Assembly (NCBI RefSeq): GCF_029227915.1
Contig: NC_079888.1
Location: 19,696,001-19,760,000 of the forward strand
DNA from: Hydractinia symbiolongicarpus
Lineage: Eukaryota > Cnidaria > Hydrozoa > Anthoathecata > Hydractiniidae
Direction: 5' to 3'
Length of the DNA stretch: 64,000 nt
In this document: positions 53,001 to 64,000 of the stretch, piece after piece
Layout of the letters: every line of letters starts with the position of its first letter
How positions within the stretch are numbered: the stretch's first letter is position 1
The notes under the pieces: generated by a model
Told to the model about the DNA's origin: nothing
Databases searched by the model: none
What the model saw: the letters and a program-made list of their open reading frames with translations, nothing else
Translations under genes and position numbers: made by a program

Positions 53001-54077
53001 TCAGCGATTACACTAGGCGCTGAGGCAGCGCTTTATTTAAAAATTTAAATGAATAAATCAATTTTACTGTGAAACCAATCCTAGCCGTTAGCGCGCGCTG
53101 AAGAAATGGAGACAGTTTCAAAAACTACATTTCATTGACTTTGTAATGGCATCAATCCTTGTGACTTACAAAGGTTGCGTAACATATTTGTAACAACATG
53201 TATTTCGCGATATTTTTCTGACATTACAAGGTTTCATCGCTTTTAACAGTGAAACGATTGACTGTGGGACTTAATTGAACTGACTTTGGAGTTTGATTTT
53301 GTAAATGTGATAAATGAGACAATTGGACTCCAAGAAATAACATTCTTCTTAATTTGACATGATTGCTGGAACTCAGCGATTACTCTGGGTGCTGTGGTAG
53401 TGCTTTATTTAAAAATTAAGATAAATAAGCCATTTTTACTGTGGAACGAATGCTAGCCGTTAGCGCGCGCTGAAGAAATAGAGACAGCTTAAAAACTGCA
53501 TTTCATTGACTTTCCAATGGCATCAATCCTTGTGAGTTACAACGGTTGCGTAACATATTCGTACCAACATGTATTTAGCGATATTTTTCTGACATTACGA
53601 GGTTTCGTCGCTTTTAACAGTGAAACAATTGACTGTGGGACTTAATTGAACTGACTTTGGACTTTGACCTTATAAATGTGATAAATGAGGCAATTGGACT
53701 CCAAGAAATAACATTCTTCTTAATTTGACATGATTGCTGGAACTCAGCGATTATACTAGGCGCTGTGGTAGCGCTTTATTTAAAAATTTAAATGAATAAG
53801 TCAATTTTACTGTGAAACCAGTCCTAGCCGTTAGCGCGCGCTGAAGAAATAGAGACAGTTTCAAAAGCTACATTTCATTGACTTTGTAATGGCATCAATC
53901 CTTGTGACTTACAATGGTTGCGTCACATATTCGTACCAGCATGTACTTAGCGATATTTTTCTGACATTACGAGATTTCATCGCTTTTAACAGTGAAACGA
54001 TTAACTGTGGCACTTAATTAAACTCACTTTGGACTTTCACCTTATAAATGTGATAAATGAGACAATTGGACTCCAAG
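49230..54077. repeat. Satellite, near-identical 5-monomer higher-order repeat ABCCD (1860 bp)
   Basis: An offset of exactly 1860 bp holds from about 49230 to 54077, about 2.6 copies. The full units are 50089-51948 and 51949-53808, each ordered A, B, C, C, D. Reading them line against line, I found a single difference (ataaatgtga near 51441 against gtaaatgtga near 53301). The left edge in the first C monomer shows two more differences (gaaactaatc and gcgagcgctg). The match ends at about 54077, where an A monomer joins a D-type monomer. Confidence 0.95.
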
Positions 54078-56505
54078 AAATAACATTCTTCTTAATTTGA
54101 CATGATTGCTGGAACTCAGCGATTACTCTGGGTGCTGTGGTAGCGCTTTATTTAAAAATTAAGATAAATAAGCCATTTTTACTGTGGAACGAATGCTAGC
54201 CGTTAGCGCGCGCTGAAGAAATAGAGACAGCTTAAAAACTGCATTTCATTGACTTTCCAATGGCATCAATCCTTGTGAGTTACAACGGTTGCGTAACATA
54301 TTCGTACCAACATGTATTTAGCGATATTTTTCTGACATTACGAGGTTTCGTCGCTTTTAACAATGAAACAATTGACTGTGGGACTTAATTGAACTGACTT
54401 TGGACTTTGACCTTATAAATGTGATAAATGAAGCAATTGGACTCCAAGAAATAACATTCTTCTTAATATGACATGATTGCTGTAACTCAGCGATTACACT
54501 GGCGATGTGGTAGCGCTTTATTTAAAAATTTAGATAAATAAGCCCTATTTACTGTAGAACGAATGCTAGCCGTAAGCGCGCGCTGAAGAAATGGAGACAG
54601 TTTAAAAACTACATTTCATTGACTTTCTAATGGCATCAATCCTTGTGACTTAGAAAGGTTCCGTAACAAATTTGTACCAACATGTATTTAGCGATATTTC
54701 TCTGACATTACGAGCTTTCGCCGCTTTTAACAGTGAAACGATTGACTGTGGGACTTAATTGAACTGACTTTGGACTTTGACCTTATAAATGTGATAAATG
54801 AGGCAATTGGACTCCAAGAAATAACATTCTTCTTAATTTGACATGATTGCTGGAACTCAGCGATTATACTAGGCGCTGTGGTAGCGCTTTATTTAAAAAT
54901 TTAAATGAATAAGTCAATTTTACTGTGAAACCAGTCTTAGCCGTTAGCGCGCGCTGAAGAAATAGAGACAGTTTCAAAAGCTACATTTCATTGACTTTCT
55001 AATGGCATCAATCCTTGTGACTTACAATGGTTGCGTCACATATTCGTACCAGCATGTACTTAGCGATATTTTTCTGACATTACGAGATTTCATCGCTTTT
55101 AACAGTGAAACGATTAACTGTGGGACTTAATTAAACTGACTTTAGACTTTCACCTTATAAATGTGATAAATGAGACAATTGGACTCCAAGAGATAACATT
55201 CTTCTTAATCTGACATAATTGCTGGAGCTCAGCGATTACTCTGGGCGCTGTGGTAGTGCTTTATTTAGAAATTTAGACAAATAATTTATTTCTTACTGTG
55301 GGACCAATCCTAGCCTTTCGCACGCGCTGAAGAAGTAGAGATAGTTTCAAAAACTAAATTTCATTGACTTTCTAATGGCATCAATCCTTGAGAGTTACAA
55401 CGATTGCGTAACATATTTGTACCAACATGTATTTAGCGATATTTTTCTGACATTACGAGGTTTCGTCGCTTTTAACAGTGAAACGATTGACTGTGGGAGT
55501 TAATTGAACTGACTTTGGACTTTGACCTGATAAATGTGATAAATGAGGCAATTGGACTCCAAGAAATAACATTCTTCTTAATTTGACATGATTGCTGGAA
55601 CTCAGCGATTACACTAGGCGCTGAGGCAGCGCTTTATTTAAAAATTTAAATGAATAAGTCAATTTTACTGTGAAACCAATCCTAGCCGTTAGCGCGCGCT
55701 GAAGAAATGGAGACAGTTTCAAAAACTACATTTCATTGACTTTGTAATGGCATCAATCCTTGTGACTTACAAAGGTTGTGTAACATATTTGTAACAACAT
55801 GTATTTCGCGATATTTTTCTGACATTACAAGGTTTCATCGCTTTTAACAGTGAAACGATTGACTGTGGGACTTAATTGAACTGACTTTGGAGTTTGATTT
55901 TATAAATGTGATAAATGAGACAATTGGACTCCAAGAAATAACATTCTTCTTAATTTGACATGATTGCTGGAACTCAGCGATTACTCTGGGTGCTGTGGTA
56001 GCGCTTTATTTAAAAATTAAGATAAATAAGCCATTTTTACTGTGGAACAAATGCTAGCCGTTAGCGCGCGCTGAAGAAATAGAGACAGCTTAAAAACTGC
56101 ATTTCATTGAATTTCTAATGGCATCAGTCCTTGTGAGTTACAACGGTTGCGTCACATGTTCGTACCAGCATGTACTTAGCGATATTATTCTGACATTACG
56201 AGATTTCATCGCTTTTAACAGTGAAACGATTAACTGTGGGACTTAATTAAACTGACTTTGGACTTTTACCTTATAAATGTGATAAATGAGACAATTGGAC
56301 TCCAAGAGATAACATTCTTCTTAATCTGACATAATTGCTGGAGCTCAGCGATTACTCTGGGCGCTGTGGTAATGCTTTATTTAGAAACTTAGACAAATAA
56401 TTTATTTCTTACTGTGGGGTCAATCCTAGCCTTTCGCACGCGCTGAAGAAGTAGAGATAGTTTCAAAAACTACATTTCATTGACTTTCTAATGGCATCAA
56501 TACTT
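54078..56505. repeat. Satellite, A-D fusion then E-A-B-C-D monomers
   Basis: After the 1860-bp repeats an A monomer passes straight to D (about 54150), skipping B and C. An E-type monomer with agccctatttactgtagaac follows (54541), then A (54922), B, C and D (about 56040). Positions about 54257-55817 recur at about 62440-64000 at an offset of 8183 bp. Confidence 0.85.
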
Positions 56506-58735
56506 GTGAGTTACAACGGTTGCGTAAGATATTCGTACCAACATGTATTTAGCGATATTTTCCTGACATTACTCGATTGCGTCGTTATTAACAGTGAAAC
56601 GATTAACTGTGGGACTTAATAAACTGACTTTGGACTTTCACCTTATAAATGTGATGAATGAGACAATTGGACTCCAAGAGATAACATTCTTCTTAATCTG
56701 ACGTAATTGCTGGAGCTCAGTGATTACTCTGGGCGCTGTGATAGTGCTTTATTTAGAAATTTAGACAAATAATTCATTTCTTACTGTGGGGCCAATCCTA
56801 GCCTTTCGCACGCGCTAAAGAAGTAGAGATAGTTTCAAAAACTACATTTCATTGACTTTCTAATAGCATCAATACTTGTGAGTTACAACGGTTGCGTAAG
56901 AGATTCGTACCAACATGAATTTAGCGATATTTTCCTGACATTACTCGATTGCGTCGCTTTTAACAGTGAAACGATTTACTGTGGGACTTAATTAAACTGA
57001 CTTTGGACTTTCACCTTATAAATGTGATGAATGAGACAATTGGACTCCAAGAGATAACATTCTTCTTAATCTGACATAATTGCTGGAGCTCAACGATTAC
57101 TCTGGGCGCTGTGGTAATGCTTTATTTAGAAATTTAGACAAGTAATTCATTTCTTACTGTGGGGCCAATCCTAGCCTTTCGCACGCGCTGAAGAAGTAGA
57201 GATAGTTTCAAAAACTACATTTCATTGACTTTCTAATGGCATCAATCCTTTGAGTTACAACGGTTGCGTAAGATATTCGTACCAACATGTATTTAGCGAT
57301 ATTTTCCTGACATTACTCGATTGCGTCGTTATTAACAGTGAAACGATTAACTGCGGGACTTAATAAACTGACTTTGGACTTTCACCTTATAAATGTGATG
57401 AATGAGACAATTGGACTCCAAGAGATAACATTCTTCTTAATCTGACGTAATTGCTGGAGCTCAGTGATTACTCTGGGCGCTGTGATAGTGCTTTATTTAG
57501 AAATTTAGACAAATAACTCATTTCTTACTGTGGGGCCAATCCTAGCCTTTCGCACGCGCTGAAGAAGTAGAGATAGTTTCAAAAACTACATTTCATTGAC
57601 TTTCTAATGGCATCAATTCTTGTGAGTTACAACGGTTGCGTAAGATATTCGTACCAACATGTATTTAGCGATATTTTCCTGACATTACTCGATTGCGTCG
57701 CTTTTAACAGTGAAACGATTTACTGTGGGACTTAATTAAACTGACTTTGGACTTTCACCTTATAAATGTGATGAATGAGACAATTGGACTCCAAGAGATA
57801 ACATTCTTCTTAATCTGACGTAATTGCTGGAGCTCAGTGATTACTCTGGGCGCTGTGATAGTGCTTTATTTAGAAATTTAGACAAATAATTCATTTCTTA
57901 CTGTGGGGCCAATCCTAGCCTTTCGCACGCGCTGAAGAAGTAAAGATAGTTTCAAAAACTACATTTCATTGACTTTCTAATGGCATCAATCCTTGTGAGT
58001 TACAACGGTTGCGTAAGATATTCGTACCAACATGAATTTAGCGATATTTTCCTGACATTACTCGATTGCGTCGCTTTTAACAGTGAAACGATTTACTGTG
58101 GGACTTAATTAAACTGACTTTGGACTTTCACCTTATAAATGTGATGAATGAGACAATTGGACTCCAAGAGATAACATTCTTCTTAATCTGACGTAATTGC
58201 TGGAGCTCAGTGATTACTCTGGGCGCTGTGATAGTGCTTTATTTAGAAATTTAGACAAATAATTCATTTCTTACTGTGGGGCCAATCCTAGCCTTTCGCA
58301 CGCGCTGAAGAAGTAGAGATAGTTTCAAAAACTACATTTCATTGACTTTCTAATGGCATCAATCCTTGTGAGTTACAACGGTTGCGTAAGATATTCGTAC
58401 CAACATGAATTTAGCGATATTTTCCTGACATTACTCGATTGCGTCGCTTTTAACAGTGAAACGATTTACTGTGGGACTTAATTAAACTGACTTTGGACTT
58501 TCACCTTATAAATGTGATGAATGAGACAATTGGACTCCAAGAGATAACATTCTTCTTAATCTGACGTAATTGCTGCAGCTCAGTGATTACTCTGGGCGCT
58601 GTGATAGTGCTTTATTTAGAAATTTAGACAAATAATTCATTTCTTACTGTGGGACCAATCCTAGCCTTTCGCACGCGGTGAAGAAGTAGAGATAGTTTCA
58701 AAAACTACATTTCATTGACTTTCTAATGGCATCAA
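56506..58735. repeat. Satellite, run of six like monomers
   Basis: Six consecutive monomers share gcgtaaga(t/g)attcg (56522, 56894, 57266, 57638, 58011, 58384; steps 372-373), gatattttcctgacattac, tcgattgcgtcg and gtgatgaatgagac. Here the repeat unit is a single monomer, unlike the multi-monomer units elsewhere. Related monomers occur at 42.4 and 43.9 kb. Confidence 0.88.
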
Positions 58736-61700
58736 TCCTTCTGAGTTACAACGGTTGCGTAACATATTTGTACCAACATGTATTTAGCGATATTTTTCTG
58801 CCATTACAAGGTATCATCGCTTTTAACAGTGAAACGACTGACTCTGGGACGTAATTGAACTGACTTTGTACTTTCACTTTATAAATGTGATTAATGAGAC
58901 AATTGGACCCCAAGAAATATCATTCCTCTTAATTTGACATGATTGCTGGAACTCAGCGATTACACTGGGCGCTGTGGTAGCGCTTTATTTAAAACTTTAT
59001 AAAAATATGTTATTCTTACTGTGGAACCAATCCTAGCCGTTAGCGCGCAGAAGAAATAGAGACAGTTTCAAAAATTATATTTCATTGACTTTCTAATGGC
59101 ATCAGTCCTTGTGAGTTACAACGGTTGCGATACATATTCGTACCAACATGTACTTAGCGATATTTTTCTGACATTACTAGGTTGCAGCGCTTTTAAGAGT
59201 GAAACGATTGACTGTGGGACTTAATTGAACTGATTTTGGACTTTAACCTTATAAATGTGATAAATAACACAATTGGATTCCCAGAAATAACATTCTTCTT
59301 AATTTGACATGATTCCTGGAACTCAAAAATTATACTGGGTGCAGTGGTAGCGCTTTATTTAATAATTGAGATAAATAATTTATTTTTTACTGAGGATCCA
59401 ATCCTAGCATTCAGCACGCGCTGAAGAAACAGAGACAGTTTCAAAAATTATATTTCATTAACTTTCTAATGGCATCAGTCCTTGTGAGTTACAACGGTTG
59501 CGTCACATATTCGTACCAGCATGTACTTAGCGATATTTTTCTGACATTACGAGATTTCATCGCTTTTAACAGTGAAACAATTAACTGTGGGGCTTAATTA
59601 AACTGAATTTGGACTTTCACCTTATAAATGTGATAAATGAGACAATTGGACTCCAAGAGATAACATTCTTCTTAATCTGACGTAATTGCTGGAGCTCAGC
59701 GATTACTCTGGGCGCTGTAATAGTGCTTTATTTAGAAATTTAGACAAATAATTCATTTCTTACTACGGGGCTAATCCTAGCATTTAGCACGCGCTGAAGA
59801 AATAGGGAAAGTTTAAAAAACTACATTTCATTGATTTTCTAACGGTATCAATCCGTTTGAGTTACAACGACTGCGTCACATAATCGTACCAACATGTATT
59901 TAGCGACATTTTTCTGATATTACGAGGTTTCATTGCTTTTAACAGTGAAACGATTGACTGTGGGACTTAATTGAACTGACTTTGGACTTTGACCTTATAA
60001 ATGTGATAAATGAGACAATTGGACTCCAAGAAATAACATTCTTCTTAATTTGACGTGATTGCTGGAACTCAGCAATTACACTGGGCGCTGTGGTAGCGCT
60101 TTATTAAAAGTTTTATATAAAAAAGTCATTTTACTGTAGAACCAATCCTAGCCGTTATCGCGCCATGAAGAAATAGAGACAGTTTCAAAATCTACATTTC
60201 ATTGACTTTCTCATGGCATCAATCCTTGTGAGTTACAACGGTTGCGTGACATATTTGTACCAACATGTATTTAGCGATATTTGTCTGACATTACGAGTTT
60301 CGTCGCTTTTAACAGTGAAACGATTGACTGTGGGATTAATTGAACTGACTTTGGACTTTCACCTTATAAATGTGATAAATGAGACAATTGGACTCCAAGA
60401 AATAACATTCTTCTTAATTTGACATGATTGCTGGAACTCAGCGATTTCACTGGGCGCGGTGGTAGCGCTTTATTTAAAAATTTAAATGAATAAGTCATTT
60501 TTACTGTGAAACCAATCCTAGCCGTTAGCGCGCAGAAGAAATAGAGACAGTTTCAAAAATTATATTTCATTGACTTTCTAATGGCATCAGTCCTTGTGAG
60601 TTACAACGGTTGCGATACATATTCGTACCAACATGTACTTAGCGATATTTTTCTGACATTACTAGGTTGCATCGCTTTTAAGAGTGAAACGATTGACTGT
60701 GGGACTTAATTGAACTGATTTTGGACTTTAACCTTATAAATGTGATAAATAACACAATTGGATTCCCAGAAATAACATTCTTCTTAATTTGACATGATTC
60801 CTGGAACTCAAAAATTATACTGGGTGTAGTGGTAGCGCTTTATTTAATAATTGAGATAAATAATTTATTTTTTACTGAGGATCCAATCCTAGCATTCAGC
60901 ACGCGCTGAAGAAACAGAGACAGTTTCAAAAATTATATTTCATTAACTTTCTAATGGCATCAGTCCTTGTGAGTTACAACGGTTGCGTCACATATTCGTA
61001 CCAGCATGTACTTAGCGATATTTTTCTGACATTACGAGATTTCATCGCTTTTAACAGTGAAACAATTAACTGTGGGGCTTAATTAAACTGAATTTGGACT
61101 TTCACCTTATAAATGTGATAAATGAGACAATTGGACTCCAAGAGATAACATTCTTCTTAATCTGACGTAATTGCTGGAGCTCAGCGATTACTCTGGGCGC
61201 TGTAATAGTGCTTTATTTAGAAATTTAGACAAATAAATCATTTCTTACTGTGGGGCTAATCCTAGCATTTAGCACGCGCTGAAGAAATAGGGATAGTTTA
61301 AAAAACTACATTTGAATTATTTTCTAACGGTATCAATCCGTTTGAGTTACAACGGCTGCGTCACATAATCGTACCAACATGTATTTAGCGACATTTTTCT
61401 GATATTACGAGGTTTCATTGCTTTTAACAGTGAAACGATTGACTGTGGGACTTAATTGAACTGACTTTGGACTTTGACCTTATAAATGTGATAAATGAGA
61501 CAATTGGACTCCAAGAAATAACATTCTTCTTAATTTGACGTGATTGCTGGAACTCAGCAATTACACTGGGCGCTGTGGTAGCGCTTTATTTAAAAATTAG
61601 GATAAATAATTCATTTCTTACTGTGGGGCTAATCCTAGCATTTAGCACGCGCTGAAGAAATAGGGATAGTTTAAAAAACTACATTTCATTGAGATCCTAA

Positions 61701-61970
61701 CGGTATCAGTTCGTGTGAGTTACAACGGTTGCGCCACATATTCTTACCAACATGTATTTAGCGATATTTTTCTGGTATTACTAGGTTGCATCGCTTTTGA
61801 CAGTGAAGCGATTGACTGTGGGACTTAATTTAACTGATTTTGGACTTCCACATTGTAAATGTGATAAATATGACAATTGAATTCCCAGAAATAACACTCT
61901 TCTTAATTTGACATGATTGCAGGAACTCAGCGATTACACTGGGCGCTGTGGTAGCGCTTTATTTAAAAAT
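58462..61970. repeat. Satellite block duplicated from 45.07-48.59 kb (copy 2)
   Basis: Matches copy 1 at an offset of 13392 bp over about 3.5 kb, including rare variants such as gttgcagcgcttttaagag and ctgaggatccaatcctagc. Differences are scattered single substitutions and one-base indels (for example ttaag/ttagg near 48208/61599). An open frame at 60213-60422 exists only because this copy lacks a stop present in its partner; I do not regard it as a gene. Confidence 0.9.
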
Positions 61971-62439
61971 TAAGATAAATAAGCCATTTTTACTGTGGAA
62001 CGAATGCTAGCCGTTAGCGCGCGCTGAAGAAATAGAGACAGCTTAAAAACTGCATTTCATTGACTTTCCAATGGCATCAATCCTTGTGAGTTACAACGGT
62101 TGCGTAACATATTTGTACCAACATGTATTTAGCGATATTTTTCTGACATTACGAGGTTTCGTCGCTATTAACAGTGAAATGATTGACTGTGGGACTTAAT
62201 TGAACTGACTTTGGACTTTGACCTTATAAATGTGATAAATGAGACAATTGGACTCCAGGAAATAACATTCTTCCTAATTTGACATGATTGTTGGAACTCA
62301 GCAATTACACTTGGCGCTGTGGTAGCGCATCATTTAAAAATTTAGATAAATAAGCCATTTTTACTGGGAAACCAATCCTAGCCGTTAGCGCGCCATGAAG
62401 AAATAGAGACAGTTTCAACATCTACATTTTATTGACTTT
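61971..62439. repeat. Satellite, linking monomers
   Basis: A little over one monomer joins the two long-range duplicated blocks. It begins as a D-type monomer (aagataaataagcc, gaacgaatgc). It is followed by one with the unusual landmark tagcgcatcattta near 62323 in place of tagcgctttattta. Confidence 0.8.
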
Positions 62440-64000
62440 CTAATGGCATCAATCCTTGTGAGTTAAAACGGTTGCGTAACATATTCGTACCAACATGTAT
62501 TTAGCGATATTTTTCTGACATTACGAGGTTTCGTCGCTTTTAACAGTGAAACAATTGACTGTGGGACTTAATTGAACTGACTTTTGACTTTGACCTTATA
62601 AATGTGATAAATGAAGCAATTGGACTCCAAGAAATAACATTCTTCTTAATATGACATGATTGCTGTAACTCAGCGATTACACAGGCGATGTGGTAGCGCT
62701 TTATTTAAAAATTTAGATAAATAAGCCCTATTTACTGTAGAACGAATGCTAGCCGTAAGCGCGCGCTGAAGAAATGGAGACAGTTTAAAAACTACATTTC
62801 ATTGACTTTCTAATGGCATCAATCCTTGTGACTTAGAAAGGTTCCGTAACAAATTTGTACCAACATGTATTTAGCGATATTTCTCTGACATTACGAGGTT
62901 TCGTCGCTTTTAACAGTGAAACGATTGACTGTGGGACTTAATTGAACTGACTTTGGACTTTGACCTTATAAATGTGATAAATGAGGCAATTGGACTCCAA
63001 GAAATAACATTCTTCTTAATTTGACATGATTGCTGGAACTCAGCGACTATACTAGGCGCTGTGGTAGCGCTTTATTTAAAAATTTAAATGAATAAGTCAA
63101 TTTTACTGTGAAACCAGTCCTAGCCGTTAGCGCGCGCTGAAGAAATAGAGACAGTTTCAAAAGCTACATTTCATTGACTTTGTAATGGCATCAATCCTTG
63201 TGACATACAATGGTTGCGTCACATATTCGTACCAGCATGTACTTAGCGATATTTTTCTGACATTACGAGATTTCATCGCTTTTAACAGTGAAACGATTAA
63301 CTGTGGGACTTAATTAAACTGACTTTGGACTTTCACCTTATAAATGTGATAAATGAGACAATTGGACTCCAAGAGATAACATTCTTCTTAATCTGACATA
63401 ATTGCTGGAGCTCAGCGATTACTCTGGGCGCTGTGGTAGTGCTTTATTTAGAAATTTAGACAAATAATTTATTTCTTACTGTGGGACCAATCCTAGCCTT
63501 TCGCACGCGCTGAAGAAGTAGAGATAGTTTCAAAAACTACATTTCATTGACTTTCTAATGGCATCAATCCTTGAGAGTTACAACGATTGCGTAACATATT
63601 TGTATCAACATGTATTTAGCGATATTTTTCTGACATTACGAGGTTTCGTCGCTTTTAACAGTGAAACGATTGACTGTGGGAGTTAATTGAACTGACTTTG
63701 GACTTTGACCTGATAAATGTGATAAATGAGGCAATTGGACTCCAAGAAATAACATTCTTCTTAATTTGACATGATTGATGGAACTCAGCGATTACACTAG
63801 GCGCTGAGGCAGCGCTTTATTTAAAAATTTAAATGAATAAATCAATTTTACTGTGAAACCAATCCTAGCCGTTAGCGCGTGCTGAAGAAATGGAGACAGT
63901 TTCAAAAACTACATTTTATTGACTTTGTAATGGCATCAATTCTTGTGACTTACAAAGGTTGCGTAACATATTTGTAAAAACATGTATTTCGCGATATTTT
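62440..64000. repeat. Satellite block duplicated from 54.26-55.82 kb, running off the window
   Basis: Matches about 54257-55817 at an offset of 8183 bp (22 monomers less one base). Shared rare words include ttaatatgacatgattgctg with tgtaactcag, ataagccctatttactg (54539/62722) and ccgtaacaaatttgtacc. It reaches the end of the window, so the true length is unknown. Confidence 0.88.

Larger units (their letters stand above)
5169..64000. repeat. 372-bp satellite array
   Basis: The whole stretch is head-to-tail copies of one AT-rich monomer of about 372 bp in a single orientation. Landmarks such as tagcgcttta recur at 5475, 5846, 6219, 6590 and 6962 (steps of 371-373). Each monomer carries, in order: tagcgcttta, ttactgtgg, ccaatcctagccgttagcg, a GC-rich palindrome near agcgcgcgct, catttcattgactttc, gagttacaacggttgcg, caacatgtatttagcgatat, cgcttttaacagtgaaacg, ttataaatgtgataaatga, ccaagaaataacattctt and gctggaactcagcgattac. 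Monomer variants are arranged in higher-order units described separately. I saw no other interspersed element and no gene. Such arrays are typical of centromeric, pericentromeric or heterochromatic DNA, but position on a chromosome cannot be read from the window. Confidence 0.97.

Noticed and set aside
15210-60422. Short open frames of 60-89 codons within the satellite (for example 16532-16726, 20327-20596, 21443-21712, 33907-34158, 35395-35646, 37256-37507, 60213-60422).
   Set aside because: They recur at multiples of the monomer length, encode the same chance peptide from the same part of the repeat, and disappear in neighbouring monomers through single changes. They are not genes.
5169-64000. 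CRISPR-like array, because of regular direct repeats.
   Set aside because: The repeat is 372 bp with no short repeat/unique spacer alternation, and the context is eukaryotic satellite.
5169-64000. A vertebrate-type CENP-B box in the monomer.
   Set aside because: I looked for the core ttcg...cggg pattern on both strands in several monomers and did not see a convincing match; a full scan was not possible.
5169-64000. The 372-bp monomer as an ancient dimer of about 186-bp halves (tagcgc and tagcgatat lie about 180 bp apart; actgtggga occurs in both halves).
   Set aside because: The shared words are short and not colinear (offsets of 15 and 51 bases), so chance similarity is not excluded.

Overview
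The window is eukaryotic, non-coding and almost entirely satellite DNA. Apart from one transposon, every stretch I read belongs to a single AT-rich tandem repeat with a monomer of about 372 bp. Dividing the satellite length (about 59.3 kb) by 372 gives roughly 159 monomers; this is an estimate, not a count. I see no host gene, tRNA, rRNA, CRISPR array or bacterial-type signal. Short open frames inside the satellite recur at multiples of the monomer length and are chance frames. The host is most likely an invertebrate animal, because the transposon is a CR1-group non-LTR retrotransposon with AT-biased, Asn/Lys-rich proteins. The species cannot be fixed from the sequence; a cnidarian or similar AT-rich invertebrate is only a guess.

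Layout. Positions 1-429 are satellite. Positions 430-5168 are a nearly full-length CR1-like element on the minus strand, inserted inside a monomer. ORF1 (5151-3493) carries a winged-helix-like N-terminus, a coiled coil, a 55-residue tandem duplication and a C-terminal SGNH/GDSL-type domain. ORF2 (3508-633) carries an APE-type endonuclease and a reverse transcriptase. It is broken by a one-base frameshift in an A run and probably by an in-frame loss of an N-terminal part of the RT domain. Positions 5169-64000 are uninterrupted satellite.

The array has layered higher-order structure. There is a 3-monomer period near 5.5-7.7 kb, and shared segments spaced by 5 monomers at 11.5-14.7 kb. A 3-monomer tandem duplication lies at 19.6-21.8 kb and an 8-monomer (2975 bp) tandem duplication at 27.1-33.0 kb. 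Mosaic 4-, 5-, 7- and 9-monomer spacings fill 33.5-40.6 kb, and a 4-monomer pair lies at 41.3-44.2 kb. At 48.6-54.1 kb a 4-monomer unit (ABCD) is followed by two copies of a 5-monomer unit (ABCCD); these two 1860-bp copies differ at only one position that I could see. A run of six like monomers lies at 56.5-58.7 kb. From 58.46 kb to the end, much of the sequence is a second copy of material found about 13.39 kb or 8.18 kb upstream. A 175-bp truncated monomer with the same junction occurs twice (about 16.6 and 23.5 kb).

Together this looks like a satellite block, possibly centromeric or pericentromeric, evolving by unequal exchange and segmental amplification, with a single degenerate retrotransposon caught in it. 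A centromere role is inference only. Nothing here encodes a new protein system; the main interest is the satellite architecture and the unusual features of the CR1-like element.
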